64,000 bases of DNA from the NCBI RefSeq assembly GCF_014851905.1, contig NZ_JACVAQ010000001.1, positions 2,542,001 through 2,606,000 of the forward strand, written 5' to 3'. The position numbers and the translations under genes were made by a program. The DNA comes from Pseudomonas sp. PDM14 (GTDB lineage Bacteria; Pseudomonadota; Gammaproteobacteria; Pseudomonadales; Pseudomonadaceae). Under the pieces are notes generated by a model. That model was given only the letters and a program-made list of their open reading frames with translations, had not been told where the DNA came from and searched no databases. Each line of letters begins with the position of its first letter. Position 1 is the stretch's first letter. This document shows positions 52,216 through 60,870 of the stretch, piece after piece.

Positions 52216-53721
52216 TCAGTGGGCGTGGTCGGCAGAGCCTTTTCCAAGCTCCGACTTCAGGATGAAACTTCCTGCGGATGCGACCCTCGCACCGGCTGAC
52301 AAGCCTTTGGTGACCTCGACGTAGCCATCACCGCTCAGCCCGATCTCAACCGGCTGGGCCACGAAACCCTCGTCGACGCGCACGAATACGGTGGGCACCT
52401 CTTCGATGGTCTGCAGGGCTGCAGCCGGCACCACCACACCAGCTTTTCGAGTAGCGGAAGCGAATGTCACGGAGACGAACAAACCAGGCCTCCAGCTGCC
52501 ATCGGGGTTTTCAATAACCGCACGGGCGGCGGCGGTACGTGTTTGCTCACCAAGCAGGCTACCTACGTAAGAAACGTTGCCTGCCACCTTTGCACCCAGA
52601 TCGGTAGCGACGATGTTGACCGGCTTACCGACCTGCACATTGACCAGGTCCTTGGGAGCAACATTGAACGTCGCCCACACTCGATCCAGATCAGAAAGCG
52701 TAAATGCACTTGTCGCCTCGCTGACCACCTCACCTCGTACCAGATGCTTCTCCACTACCACTCCATCGAAAGGCGCGATCAGCTCGTAGCGGTTTCCTCC
52801 AGAGGTCATACTTGCACCGCTCAATGCCTGCATCTTCTGCCTGGCATTTTCCAGCGCGATGTCCGCCTCCTGACGAGCCTGCCTAGCCGCCAAGTAATCC
52901 TGCTCTGCCGAGATCTTGTCCTCCCAAAGCTGACGTTCACGTTCGAACGTAGTTTTCGCCAACTCGGCCCGGCGCTGCGCGCCCGCCAGTTCACTGCGCA
53001 GATCTGAGATCTGCTGACTGGCAATCACAGCCAAGACCTGGCCCTTCTTCACCCGCTCGCCCAAGTTGGCTTGAACGCTCTCAACCACACCCGCTGCGCG
53101 TGGCACAACGTGCGCAGTGTGGTCCTCGTCGAAGCGGATCTCGCCCGGAAGGGAGATCATTGCCCCCATTTCACGGGGTTCTGCCTCGGCCAGTTCAATT
53201 CCTGCGGCGCTCATCTGCTCGCCAGTAATTTCCAGTAGCCCCTCACGCTTGCCATAGCTGAATTCATAGGTGCGTTCGACAGTACGAATCGACAGGCTCG
53301 CATCGAAGAAATGGGGTTCAGCGACACCCCGCGTGCTCACATAAGCCCTACCCTCTGGCTTAAAGTCATAGGTGGAAACCTCCCCTGTTGGGCGGCGTAC
53401 CTGCACCGAAACGCTGGAAGATGCCAACGGGCTAATGGCTACACCTTTTTGCGTCAGATAAAGCGACATCGGCTCGGTACCGTCGCCACTCTCAGGCGCC
53501 ACCAGCTCGACGGTGAGATCGCCCTGGCTGAACAATTCCCCGCCATTGGCTCCGCGCTCGACGTGCCCTTCCTCACCATGGCCCGCTTCTTCGCGTTCAT
53601 GACCATGGCCATCTTCTTCCTGATGGCTCGCGCCATCACGATCCTGAAACACGTATAGCCCCACCCCTCCGAGGCCAACGGCAATGGCAGCCGCAATGGC
53701 CAAGGTTAACTTCTTGCTCAT
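52216..53721 (-). CDS. czcB: RND periplasmic adaptor CzcB
   Basis: A 501-residue membrane-fusion protein. An N-terminal anchor (about 5-25) precedes a His-rich acidic segment (HQEEDGHGHEREEAGHGEEGH, about 33-53) likely to bind Zn, then a beta-rich domain, biotinyl-lipoyl and coiled-coil modules (VESVQANLGERVKKGQVLAVI; long helices about 215-275) and a C-terminal tail EKGSADHAH-like end rich in His. It couples CzcA to CzcC. Confidence 0.94.
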   Translation of the reverse strand: MSKKLTLAIAAAIAVGLGGVGLYVFQDRDGASHQEEDGHGHEREEAGHGEEGHVERGANGGELFSQGDLTVELVAPESGDGTEPMSLYLTQKGVAISPLASSSVSVQVRRPTGEVSTYDFKPEGRAYVSTRGVAEPHFFDASLSIRTVERTYEFSYGKREGLLEITGEQMSAAGIELAEAEPREMGAMISLPGEIRFDEDHTAHVVPRAAGVVESVQANLGERVKKGQVLAVIASQQISDLRSELAGAQRRAELAKTTFERERQLWEDKISAEQDYLAARQARQEADIALENARQKMQALSGASMTSGGNRYELIAPFDGVVVEKHLVRGEVVSEATSAFTLSDLDRVWATFNVAPKDLVNVQVGKPVNIVATDLGAKVAGNVSYVGSLLGEQTRTAAARAVIENPDGSWRPGLFVSVTFASATRKAGVVVPAAALQTIEEVPTVFVRVDEGFVAQPVEIGLSGDGYVEVTKGLSAGARVASAGSFILKSELGKGSADHAH

Positions 53722-53800
53722 AGAAACTCCTGAAATGGCGTGAACATCAGCCCGACGCGCGTAGCCGTCAGAGGCGATAACGAGCGATCAACGAAAGGAA

Positions 53801-55036
53801 TTAGGGCTGTGAGGTAGCCAAGATGTCGCCATACAGGCGCTCAATCTGCACCCACGACTCGGTAGCGCTACTCAGGGCGGCAACGTACTGATTACGGGCA
53901 CTGATTAGCGTGCGCTGGGCATCCAGTACCTCGATAAAGCCAAACTTGCCCATCTCGAAGCCGCGCGACGTGCTCTCAACCGCACGCGTAGCAGAAGGCA
54001 GAATGTCTTTATCAAAGGACGCAATTTCATCTGTGGCAGTGCGCCACAGATCGATTGCCTGCTGTACGGTCGCCTGCGTGCGCAACAGGGTCGCATTGCG
54101 CGAGTCACGCGCCTGATCTGCCCGTCGGGCAGCGGCAAAAATGTTGCCCTGGTTACGGTTGAACAACGGGATGGGCATCGAGATGCCAACGACATTGATT
54201 CGCTCACGATCTTCAGCGCTGTACTGGCTACCAACGCTGATATTTACGTCGGGAATTCGCTGCGCTTTCTCGACCCCATAAGAGGCTTCCTGGCGAACGA
54301 TAGCCAACTCTGCAAGACGCATTTCCGGCGTGCTGTCCAGGCGCTCTAGCAACGCCTGGAGTGCAGGTGGATCAGGTAGAATGGAAGCATCGCCGTTAAT
54401 GGCAACAGGTTCTGCAGACGCGCCTGTACCCATGGCCGCCTTGAGCGAGACGTGGGAATTTCCCAGTTCGGCACGGGCCCGCTTAAGCTCCAGACGCACT
54501 TCGGAAAGCTGGACTGCCGCGCGGGTCTCCTCTATCGGTGAGGCGCTTCCAGCGCGCACACGCCCCTGGGCGATAGCCACACCCCGTTCAGCCAACGCCA
54601 ATGATTCGGACGCCAAGTCGACACGTAGCTTCGCGAGCAGCGATGCGTAGAACACCTGGATGACCTCGGCACGCAGCGCGTTTCGCGCCTGCTCCACCTC
54701 GACTTGTGCAACGTCAATACCGCGATCGGCAAGGTCAATCCGCGCCCCGCGCTTGCCTCCCAGCTCAAGGGGCTGGGTCAACTGCACGGTGGTGGTACGT
54801 GTGTCCCTGCGGGTGTCCTCCATTTCCCAAGAAATCTCCGGATTCTGGAATAGACCCGCCTGCGTTCTTTCCCCCCGAGATACTCCAACCCCCCAATTGG
54901 CTGCAGCCAGACTCGGATTATTTTCAATCGCTATGCGCAGCGCGTCACTCAAGGATATTTCTGCAGATGCAGATGCAGATACAGCTTGCTGAGTCGAGCC
55001 TATCAATACGAGAACGGCTGCCAGCATGTAGCGCAT
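53801..55036 (-). CDS. czcC: outer membrane efflux channel CzcC
   Basis: A TolC-family protein of 411 residues from the ATG at 55036, with a hydrophobic export segment MRYMLAAVLVLIGSTQQAVSA and the repeats SLSDALRIAIENNPSL, ELGGKRGARIDLA and FGFIEVLDAQRTLISAR. An in-frame ATG at 55114 would add 26 residues before the signal sequence; neither start has a good ribosome site and the choice is open. First gene of czcCBAD, behind the promoter with a perfect palindromic box at 55199-55214. Confidence 0.9.
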   Translation of the reverse strand: MRYMLAAVLVLIGSTQQAVSASASAEISLSDALRIAIENNPSLAAANWGVGVSRGERTQAGLFQNPEISWEMEDTRRDTRTTTVQLTQPLELGGKRGARIDLADRGIDVAQVEVEQARNALRAEVIQVFYASLLAKLRVDLASESLALAERGVAIAQGRVRAGSASPIEETRAAVQLSEVRLELKRARAELGNSHVSLKAAMGTGASAEPVAINGDASILPDPPALQALLERLDSTPEMRLAELAIVRQEASYGVEKAQRIPDVNISVGSQYSAEDRERINVVGISMPIPLFNRNQGNIFAAARRADQARDSRNATLLRTQATVQQAIDLWRTATDEIASFDKDILPSATRAVESTSRGFEMGKFGFIEVLDAQRTLISARNQYVAALSSATESWVQIERLYGDILATSQP

Positions 55037-55176
55037 GTGCAAACTGGCAACTTTATTAGTAAGCAACCTCAAACTAAATCCTCCACGGAAAACCCTCGAC
55101 CCGATACAGCTCATTTACGAGATATATAGCCGCTGGGAGACAAGTAAATTTCCGAACAGAATCTAGTGCACAGGCC

Positions 55177-55214
55177 ATATCGCCACGGTGACCACAAAAT
55201 TACAAATTTGTAAT
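55177..55214 (-). promoter_or_regulatory. czcCBA promoter with perfect CzcR/CopR-type box
   Basis: ATTACAAATTTGTAAT (55199-55214) is a perfect 16-bp palindrome. Read leftward, its TTGTAA can serve as -35, with CGATAT (55177-55182) as -10 17 bases on. The same box-to-(-10) spacing is seen at 56774, 58268 and 58480. The palindrome may also serve the rightward response-regulator gene at 55459. Confidence 0.65.
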
Positions 55215-55348
55215 CTGCAGTGAAAAGCGAAATGTAATAGGGTCACAAAACTCCGAAAAACATATTCAGATACATCTCGCGCGCCTGAAAGCTCCGACGC
55301 TACAAGGCCTCTACGGTCATCCGCGACACCCCGCCACACCTGCAACCC

Positions 55349-55379
55349 TTGACCCTGTAGTGACTACAGGCCTTAGCCT
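55349..55379 (+). promoter_or_regulatory. MerR-type promoter-operator before the first response regulator
   Basis: TTGACC (55349-55354) and a weak -10 TAGCCT (55374-55379) are 19 bp apart. The spacer has the dyad CTGTAG-TGA-CTACAG, matching the operator at 36074 in 15 of its 19 positions. It would put the response regulator under a CadR/PbrR-like protein. Confidence 0.65.
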
Positions 55380-55458
55380 TTCCATTGCCACCTTGTTAGT
55401 AACGATCCTTTTTATTGGCGCTTAATAACAAAACAGCCGAACCCTCAGGAAATAAAAA

Positions 55459-56136
55459 ATGCGAATCCTCGTTGTAGAAGACGAAATTAAATCTGCCCAA
55501 TATTTGAATCAAGGATTGAAAGAAAGTGGTTATATTGTTGACAACGCCGCGACCGGGCGCGACGGTATTTACCTAGCCAGCCAATATGACTACGACTTGA
55601 TAATGCTGGATGTTAACCTTCCGGAAGTTGACGGCTGGGGCGTGCTTGAAGAAATACGCTACAACAATACTAAAACCAAAATCATGATGTTGACTGCACG
55701 AGGTCGTCTGGCCGACAAGGTGAAAGGGCTGGATCTTGGAGCAGACGACTACCTGGTAAAACCGTTTGAGTTTCCAGAGTTGCTCGCACGAACACGAACC
55801 CTACTGCGCAGGGGCGATCGGCTCGCAGCTTCTGACAAATTAAAGGTTGCAGAGCTCGAACTCGACCCCGGTCGACACCGCGCTTACCGTGGTGACACAA
55901 AGATCAACCTCACCTCTAAAGAGTTCGCGCTGCTTCACCTGCTGATGAGGCGCGCTGGCGAAGTTTTGTCTCGAACCCAGATCATTTCCCTGGTATGGGA
56001 CATGAACTTTGACTGCGACACCAATGTGGTAGAGGTCTCAATGCGCAGGCTTCGCGCTAAGATTGATGATCCGTTCGAGAAAAAATTGATCCACACCATC
56101 CGAGGTGTTGGATATGTGATCGAAGAGCGAGACTGA
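55459..56136 (+). CDS. czcR: OmpR-family response regulator, CzcR/CopR-like (orphan copy)
   Basis: A 225-residue response regulator: VEDE acidic patch, phospho-acceptor Asp51 in LDVNLPEVDGWG, KPFEFPELLARTR switch, and a C-terminal winged helix (SKEFALLHLLMRRAGEVLSRTQ, DTNVVEVSMRRLRAKID). It is closely similar to the second regulator at 58629. No kinase follows: the next gene on this strand is the second regulator 2.5 kb on. It is preceded by a MerR-type promoter and shares the divergent gap with czcC. Confidence 0.93.
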   Translation: MRILVVEDEIKSAQYLNQGLKESGYIVDNAATGRDGIYLASQYDYDLIMLDVNLPEVDGWGVLEEIRYNNTKTKIMMLTARGRLADKVKGLDLGADDYLVKPFEFPELLARTRTLLRRGDRLAASDKLKVAELELDPGRHRAYRGDTKINLTSKEFALLHLLMRRAGEVLSRTQIISLVWDMNFDCDTNVVEVSMRRLRAKIDDPFEKKLIHTIRGVGYVIEERD

Positions 56137-56175
56137 TCCCTCAGGGAAGCTCTTCATGGAAAAGCTCTGCCGAGC

Positions 56176-56511
56176 TCACTTGGTGTTTTGGCAGTACCCC
56201 TGCGCAAGATACCGAATGGTGTACAGCTCGCCATTTGAGTCCTCGTAGGTCATGAGTTTACCCACGTTGCCGCAGTGCTTTACGGCGGGAGTCATGTATA
56301 TGACTTTCGCCACGTCCAGTTTCATGCCGTAGCTGTAATCAATGGGTTGCGGAACTGCTTTACCCATCTGTTCCGCATAACGTTGAACTGCCTGCAGACT
56401 TCGCGCCTCGATTTCGTTCACGCTCTTCTCTGACGCATCAGTCGAGTAGGCATATGCACCCTGGGATGCAACGAATGTGAAAAAGATAATGAAAGAACGG
56501 ATAGATTTCAT
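56176..56511 (-). CDS. DUF2790 family small periplasmic protein
   Basis: A 111-residue protein with a signal peptide MKSIRSFIIFFTFVASQGAYA, then IDYSYGMKLDVAKVIYMTPAVKHCGNVGKLMTYEDSNGEL ending in GYC, the pattern of DUF2790 (Pfam PF10976), a family of small exported Pseudomonas proteins often induced by metals or low phosphate. Two cysteines (in KHCG and GYCQ) may pair. The start at 56511 follows CAGGAGGGCACCCC. It converges with the response regulator at 56136. Confidence 0.85.
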   Translation of the reverse strand: MKSIRSFIIFFTFVASQGAYAYSTDASEKSVNEIEARSLQAVQRYAEQMGKAVPQPIDYSYGMKLDVAKVIYMTPAVKHCGNVGKLMTYEDSNGELYTIRYLAQGYCQNTK

Positions 56512-56605
56512 GGGGTGCCCTCCTGAAAATTTCACATTAATTTAACGCACCCTGAATTACCCAAAGATGGCGCCACCATTACGATTACGAAATCTCGTCG
56601 CCCAT

Positions 56606-56632
56606 AAAAAAAGCGCCCATTTCTGGGCGCCT
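56606..56632 (-). terminator. intrinsic terminator, leftward
   Basis: GCGCCCA (56613-56619) and TGGGCGC (56624-56630) form the stem, and on the minus strand seven T follow. It closes transcripts coming from the oprD gene or from the promoter at 56752. Confidence 0.9.
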
Positions 56633-56745
56633 AGGATTCACCTCTTTCCAAGGAGCACTAATGCTACAAAGGTGAATATCTTAAGTCTCCGGCACACTGA
56701 CAACCGTCCGAAGCCTCATTAACTTGCAGGATCAAAAATAACCGC
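56606..56745 (-). ncRNA. candidate metal-responsive small RNA
   Basis: A leftward promoter (box 56774-56789, -10 TGTTAG at 56752-56757) and the terminator at 56606 enclose about 140 bases with no credible open frame. Inside, ATTCACCT (56636-56643) and AGGTGAAT (56670-56677) make a stem just before the terminator hairpin. The promoter matches the oprD promoter in box, spacing and -10. It may instead be a 3' segment of the oprD transcript. Not verified. Confidence 0.4.
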
Positions 56746-56751
56746 CAGCAA

Positions 56752-56789
56752 CTAACAATAACGTGATTAAACGATGACAAATTTGAAAG
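56752..56789 (-). promoter_or_regulatory. CzcR/CopR-type promoter inside the oprD 3' region
   Basis: Box CTTTCAAATTTGTCAT (56774-56789, minus strand) and -10 TGTTAG (56752-56757). The box differs from that at 58268 in two of 16 positions, and the -10 is identical at the same distance. It faces the terminator at 56606. Confidence 0.55.
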
Positions 56790-56828
56790 CTTGGATGCAG
56801 AGTAATCACGCATCCAAACCTGCGACAG

Positions 56829-58151
56829 TTACAGCACGCTAAGCGGGTACTCGACGATCAGGCGGAACTCATCCAGATCAGACTCGTACTGCGTGGCCCG
56901 GGTATTGGCCTGACGAATACGGAACGCCATGTCCTTGAGCGAGCCCGTCTGCACCACGTACTTGGCTTCGATGTCACGCTCCCAGCGCTTTTGGTCCGTC
57001 AGCGGATTTCCAGCATCGTCTCGGCGCATGTAAACATCGTTAGCGTTGGAGTAGTCCGCATCCGTGCCCTTGCCGTAACGGGCCATGAAGGACAGGCCTG
57101 GAACACCGAACGACTCCATGTCGAGGTCGTAGCGCACCATCCAGGATCGCTCCTTCGGCGAGTTGAAATCGGTGTATTGGATGGCATTGTCGAGGTAGAT
57201 CGAGTCAGCCTGACGCAGGTAGTCGAAGTCGTCATCGCCGTTGTTACGCTGGTGCGACACGCTGACAGTGTGAGCGCCAAACTGAAGGCCTACTTTCGCG
57301 CTCCAGATGTTGTTGTTCAGCTCACCCAGGAGCTTCTTACCTTCGTCCTGAACGTTGTAATAGTTGAAACCTGCGATCAGGGCGAGGTCTTCGCTCAGGG
57401 GCTGGGTCAACGAGGTGCCGAAGTAGTATTGATCCCAAGCATCTTTCAGCCGGCCACCGTAGGCACTGACGCTGATGTTTTCGTTGACGTTGTAATCGCC
57501 CCCGAAGTAGCCAACCCAAGGCGAGTCCACGGGCCCGGCGTAAAAGGTGGCGAACGTGTCGCGCATGTCGCTGGATACGGGCTGGCTCATGGAATGGAGA
57601 CGGCCACCTTGCAACGTCAACCCTTCCAGACTGTTGTTCTCAAGCGTGACGCCTCGGAAAGACTCTGGAAGTAGGCGCGCATCACCATAGTGAACGACTG
57701 GGGTGGCTGGAAACACGTCACCCGCCTTGAGCACGGTATCGAATGCTCGTGCCTTCAGAGCGCCACCAACCTTGCTGTAGTCGTCACTCGCTTCGCCGTT
57801 GCGATCCACCGGCAATATGTCGAACGAGCTGCGACCGCCGTTACGGCCACCGCCGGTATCCAGCTTCAAGCCGATCATGGCGAACGCATCAACACCTACA
57901 CCTACAGTACCTTGTGTAAAACCGGACTCGAACTTACCGATGACTGCGTGAGCCAGGGTTTCAGAATAACCCGCGCCCCCCGGCGCATCCGCGCCATTGC
58001 GGTCGTCGCGATTGAAGTAAAAGGTGCGGTTGAGGATGTCGAAGCTGCTCCCCTCGATAAAGCCCTCTTTCTGCTCTTCAGCAGAAACCAGAGGACTCAT
58101 CCCGCAAATAGCGGAAAATACAGCAAGCGAAAGCTTAGCCTTTGCGTTCAT
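56829..58151 (-). CDS. OprD-family outer membrane porin of the czc region
   Basis: A 440-residue OprD-type porin with signal peptide to about residue 24 (SPLVSA), mature start EGFIEGSSFDILNRTFYFNRDDR, and an ending LIVEYPLSVL. OprD-type channels take up basic amino acids, peptides or small acids; some admit carbapenems. In P. aeruginosa CzcRS represses OprD, giving zinc-linked carbapenem resistance. Here a related porin lies between two CzcR-type regulators and behind two CzcR/CopR-type promoters, so metal control of this porin is likely; the sign of that control is not known. Confidence 0.92.
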   Translation of the reverse strand: MNAKAKLSLAVFSAICGMSPLVSAEEQKEGFIEGSSFDILNRTFYFNRDDRNGADAPGGAGYSETLAHAVIGKFESGFTQGTVGVGVDAFAMIGLKLDTGGGRNGGRSSFDILPVDRNGEASDDYSKVGGALKARAFDTVLKAGDVFPATPVVHYGDARLLPESFRGVTLENNSLEGLTLQGGRLHSMSQPVSSDMRDTFATFYAGPVDSPWVGYFGGDYNVNENISVSAYGGRLKDAWDQYYFGTSLTQPLSEDLALIAGFNYYNVQDEGKKLLGELNNNIWSAKVGLQFGAHTVSVSHQRNNGDDDFDYLRQADSIYLDNAIQYTDFNSPKERSWMVRYDLDMESFGVPGLSFMARYGKGTDADYSNANDVYMRRDDAGNPLTDQKRWERDIEAKYVVQTGSLKDMAFRIRQANTRATQYESDLDEFRLIVEYPLSVL

Positions 58152-58245
58152 GGTAGCTCCATTGATTCCGGCAGTTTTTATTTAATAGAGCGGCCAAATG
58201 GAATTATAAGAATAGCGACCGCGAACCTATCCTTACTGCCGGGAG

Positions 58246-58283
58246 CTAACAGCAAGATGAGCGAAGAATTACAATTTTGAAAG
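58246..58283 (-). promoter_or_regulatory. proximal oprD promoter with CzcR/CopR-type box
   Basis: Box CTTTCAAAATTGTAAT (58268-58283, minus strand), -35 TTGTAA inside it, and -10 TGTTAG (58246-58251) 17 bases on. The predicted start is about 88 bases before the ATG at 58151. Confidence 0.6.
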
Positions 58284-58457
58284 AAAGCAATAAGGGCTTA
58301 CAGCGGTCATCAACAACTGTTAGATTTTTGCGCCGGAATTTTCCTGTCGAACCCAGCAATTTGAACCTCGCTAAGCGCAGCCATGCTATTTAGTAGTATT
58401 TCGCCCACAAATAAGCGGCCTCCTAACGGCAAATTATCGCGTCCACAAGAGCTACAA
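58284..58457. other. intergenic spacer between tandem leftward promoters
   Basis: The whole gap 58152-58628 (477 bp) between oprD and the second response regulator has no supported gene. Apart from the two promoter elements described, it holds only AT-rich sequence with scattered stops; an extended frame for the regulator from 58383 lacks a ribosome site and homology. Confidence 0.4.
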
Positions 58458-58495
58458 CTATCAATCAGGTTACGTAAAAATTACAAATCTGTAGG
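58458..58495 (-). promoter_or_regulatory. distal CzcR/CopR-type box between oprD and the second regulator
   Basis: Box CCTACAGATTTGTAAT (58480-58495, minus strand) with TTGTAA as -35 and TGATAG (58458-58463) as -10 at the same 17-base spacing, pointing at oprD. As the box is nearly palindromic, it could equally be the autoregulatory site of the rightward regulator at 58629. Confidence 0.5.
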
Positions 58496-58628
58496 TTTTC
58501 TCCGCCTACTAAATCGGCACGTTAGAATCGCCGCTCGATGGTCGCGCCAAATCAATCACACCAAGAATAAAAATAGGCGCCATCGAAACAACCTTCAATG
58601 CCAAGCAAATCTAGGTAATAAGACTTCT

Positions 58629-59303
58629 ATGCGCGTATTGGTCGTCGAGGACGAAAATAAGACAGCAGAGTATTTACAACAAGGACTTTCCGAGAGCGGA
58701 TATATCGTTGACCGCGCCAGTGACGGCATTGATGCGCTGCACCTTTTCAATCACAACGCCTACGGTCTCGTCATTCTGGATGTGAACCTGCCAGGCATAG
58801 ATGGTTGGGGGGTCCTGGGCTCCATCCGCAAGACCAGCCAAGTGCGAATCATGATGCTGACCGGTCGCGGCCGTTTGACTGACAAGATCAAAGGCCTGGA
58901 CGCCGGAGCTGACGACTATCTGGTCAAGCCATTCGAGTTTCCGGAATTCTTGGCCAGAGTCCGATCTTTGCTCAGACGTGGAGAGGAGCTCGTCGAGAGT
59001 GCTACTTTACAGGTGGCCAATCTGGAGCTTGACCCAGGCAGGCATCGCGCCTATCGCGGCGAACACCGCATCGACCTCACCACCAAAGAATTCGCCCTGC
59101 TGCATTTACTCATGAGTAGAACCGGAGAGGTGCTAACCCGCTCCCAGATCATCTCCCTCGTCTGGGATATGAACTTCGACTGCGACACGAACGTGATCGA
59201 TGTATCGATCAGACGTCTGCGCGCAAAAATCGATGACCCCTTCGAAACCAAGCTGATCCATACCTTGCGTGGTGTCGGTTACGTACTGGAAGACCGTTCA
59301 TGA
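58629..59303 (+). CDS. czcR: OmpR-family response regulator CzcR
   Basis: A 224-residue response regulator with phospho-acceptor Asp51 (LDVNLPGIDGWG), KPFEFPEFLARVR and a winged helix almost the same as the copy at 55459 (TKEFALLHLLMSRTGEVLTRSQ). The paired kinase overlaps its stop by 4 nt, which makes this the true partner. It would activate czcCBA in response to Zn, Cd or Co and control porin expression. The ATG at 58629 gives MRVLVVEDE, the canonical start. Confidence 0.94.
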   Translation: MRVLVVEDENKTAEYLQQGLSESGYIVDRASDGIDALHLFNHNAYGLVILDVNLPGIDGWGVLGSIRKTSQVRIMMLTGRGRLTDKIKGLDAGADDYLVKPFEFPEFLARVRSLLRRGEELVESATLQVANLELDPGRHRAYRGEHRIDLTTKEFALLHLLMSRTGEVLTRSQIISLVWDMNFDCDTNVIDVSIRRLRAKIDDPFETKLIHTLRGVGYVLEDRS

Positions 59304-60694
59304 ACAGGCCAAGCCTGGCGACCCAACTCGGCTTGAAGGTAGGCCTCATGAGCGTTGCGTTGGTGGCCTTGCTCGCTACTGTCGCCTATCTGATGCTCTC
59401 TCAGGGGTTAGACCGCATAGCCAGATCGGCGCTCGAGTCGAAGATGACGAGCTTCGCTCACAGTCTTGCCTCGTCATCCAGCCTGCAAGAAGTGCAGGCA
59501 AGATCCCATGTGCTAGTTGAGCTGGCGATGGGGCACACCAACCTCTACGTTTCCATCTCCAGCGCCGAGTCCTCAGCGCCCCCTTTGTTGACCATCGGTT
59601 CCAAGCCAACCAGCTTCCGTCCGAATCTGTTTGCGGCCACTGAGGACCTACGACTTCAAGAGTGGCAGGAAGACATCAACAGTCCAATGCTGACAGCTGT
59701 ACAGACCACGCGTCTCAAGGACGGAAGCCCTCTTACTGTGTACCTGACGGTGGACCGTACTTCTGATCAGGAGCTGCTTAATGAGCTGCTGAAGTGGAGC
59801 CTGGTAGCAACGCCATTTCTGCTTTTTGTCATCCTGAGTGTTTCATGGATGACGGTGCGTCAGGGACTACGCCCGTTGACCAGTTTTCTGCGGATCGCTT
59901 CCAGCATTTCGACGGACAACCTGGAACACCGTCTGCCAACCAAGGGGCTGCCCTCAGAGCTGCGCCAGCTCGCCGACGGCATCAATTTCATGCTTCACCG
60001 CCTGGACAACGGTGTGCAGCAGCTTTCCCAGTTCTCCGATGATCTAGCCCACGAACTGCGCTCACCTATTGCAAACCTCATGGGCAAGGCACAGGTGACC
60101 CTCTCTCGTGAAAGAGAGCCAGAGGAGTATCGGGAGGTACTGGAGTGCTGTACGGAGGAGCTAGACCGGGTGACCCGCATCGTCTCTGACATGCTCTTTC
60201 TCGCACAGGTCAGCCACCCCGCAGCACTCGTGCATTTCGAGCAGATTGTTCTGGAAGACGAACTGGAACGGGTCAAAGACCTGTTCTTGCTAACAGCGGA
60301 AGAAAAAGGTGTTGAGATTTCTATCTCAGGCAAAGGAGTTGTGAGAGGTAACCGCCTGATGATTCAGCGCGCCATATCCAATCTGCTATCCAACGCTATT
60401 CGCTACTGTCCCGTACAAGGTTCGGTATCCATGCGTGTCGAACATCAGGAATCAGCTGTGCGGTTGAGCGTGGGCAATCCCGGAAGCGGAATCCCTACTG
60501 AACATCTACCCCACCTATTCGAGCGCTTCTACCGGGTGGACAAGAGTCGAGCGCGCAACGAGGGCGGCACCGGGCTCGGCTTGGCAATCGTTCGCTCCAT
60601 CATGAGCCTGCATCAGGGCACAGCTGGGGTCGTCGCTAGCAAGGATGGCTACACATGCTTCCATCTGGACTTTCAGCAGAAGAGACCACACTAA
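59300..60694 (+). CDS. czcS: heavy-metal sensor histidine kinase CzcS
   Basis: A 464-residue kinase. TM1 is about 14-34 and TM2 about 167-186, with a periplasmic sensor between them. A HAMP domain follows, then the H-box SDDLAHELRSP (His251), the N-box QRAISNLLSNAIRYCP and G-boxes GSGIPTEHLPHLF and GTGLGLAIVRSI. It belongs to the heavy-metal sensor family (CusS/CopS/CzcS). It autophosphorylates on sensing periplasmic metal and passes phosphate to CzcR. The ATGA overlap with the regulator implies coupled translation. Confidence 0.94.
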   Translation: MNRPSLATQLGLKVGLMSVALVALLATVAYLMLSQGLDRIARSALESKMTSFAHSLASSSSLQEVQARSHVLVELAMGHTNLYVSISSAESSAPPLLTIGSKPTSFRPNLFAATEDLRLQEWQEDINSPMLTAVQTTRLKDGSPLTVYLTVDRTSDQELLNELLKWSLVATPFLLFVILSVSWMTVRQGLRPLTSFLRIASSISTDNLEHRLPTKGLPSELRQLADGINFMLHRLDNGVQQLSQFSDDLAHELRSPIANLMGKAQVTLSREREPEEYREVLECCTEELDRVTRIVSDMLFLAQVSHPAALVHFEQIVLEDELERVKDLFLLTAEEKGVEISISGKGVVRGNRLMIQRAISNLLSNAIRYCPVQGSVSMRVEHQESAVRLSVGNPGSGIPTEHLPHLFERFYRVDKSRARNEGGTGLGLAIVRSIMSLHQGTAGVVASKDGYTCFHLDFQQKRPH

Positions 60695-60741
60695 GCATCA
60701 CTTGCTAGGAAAGCGATGTGAGTCGCTTAGCTCAGCTCATC

Positions 60742-60870
60742 ATGAAAACTCGGCTAATACTTGCACTGCTCGTTGTGCTACTTGCTACAGACCAGTATCG
60801 CGCACTGCCGAAAGAACACTGGTGCATACATGATTTTCGCCGGATGGTATTCAGCATATTTGATACCTAG
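60742..60870 (+). CDS. possible 42-residue membrane or secreted peptide
   Basis: A short open frame begins MKTRLILALLVVLLATDQYRA, which looks like a signal peptide or single helix, followed by 21 polar residues with one Cys (EHWCIHDF). There is no good ribosome site and it lies 47 bp after czcS, so it may be chance. The rest of 60695-61045 shows no gene or clear regulatory site. Confidence 0.3.
   Translation: MKTRLILALLVVLLATDQYRALPKEHWCIHDFRRMVFSIFDT

Noticed and set aside
58383-59303. Longer start for the second response regulator
   Set aside because: 82 extra basic residues with no homology and no ribosome site; MRVLVVEDE at 58629 is canonical.
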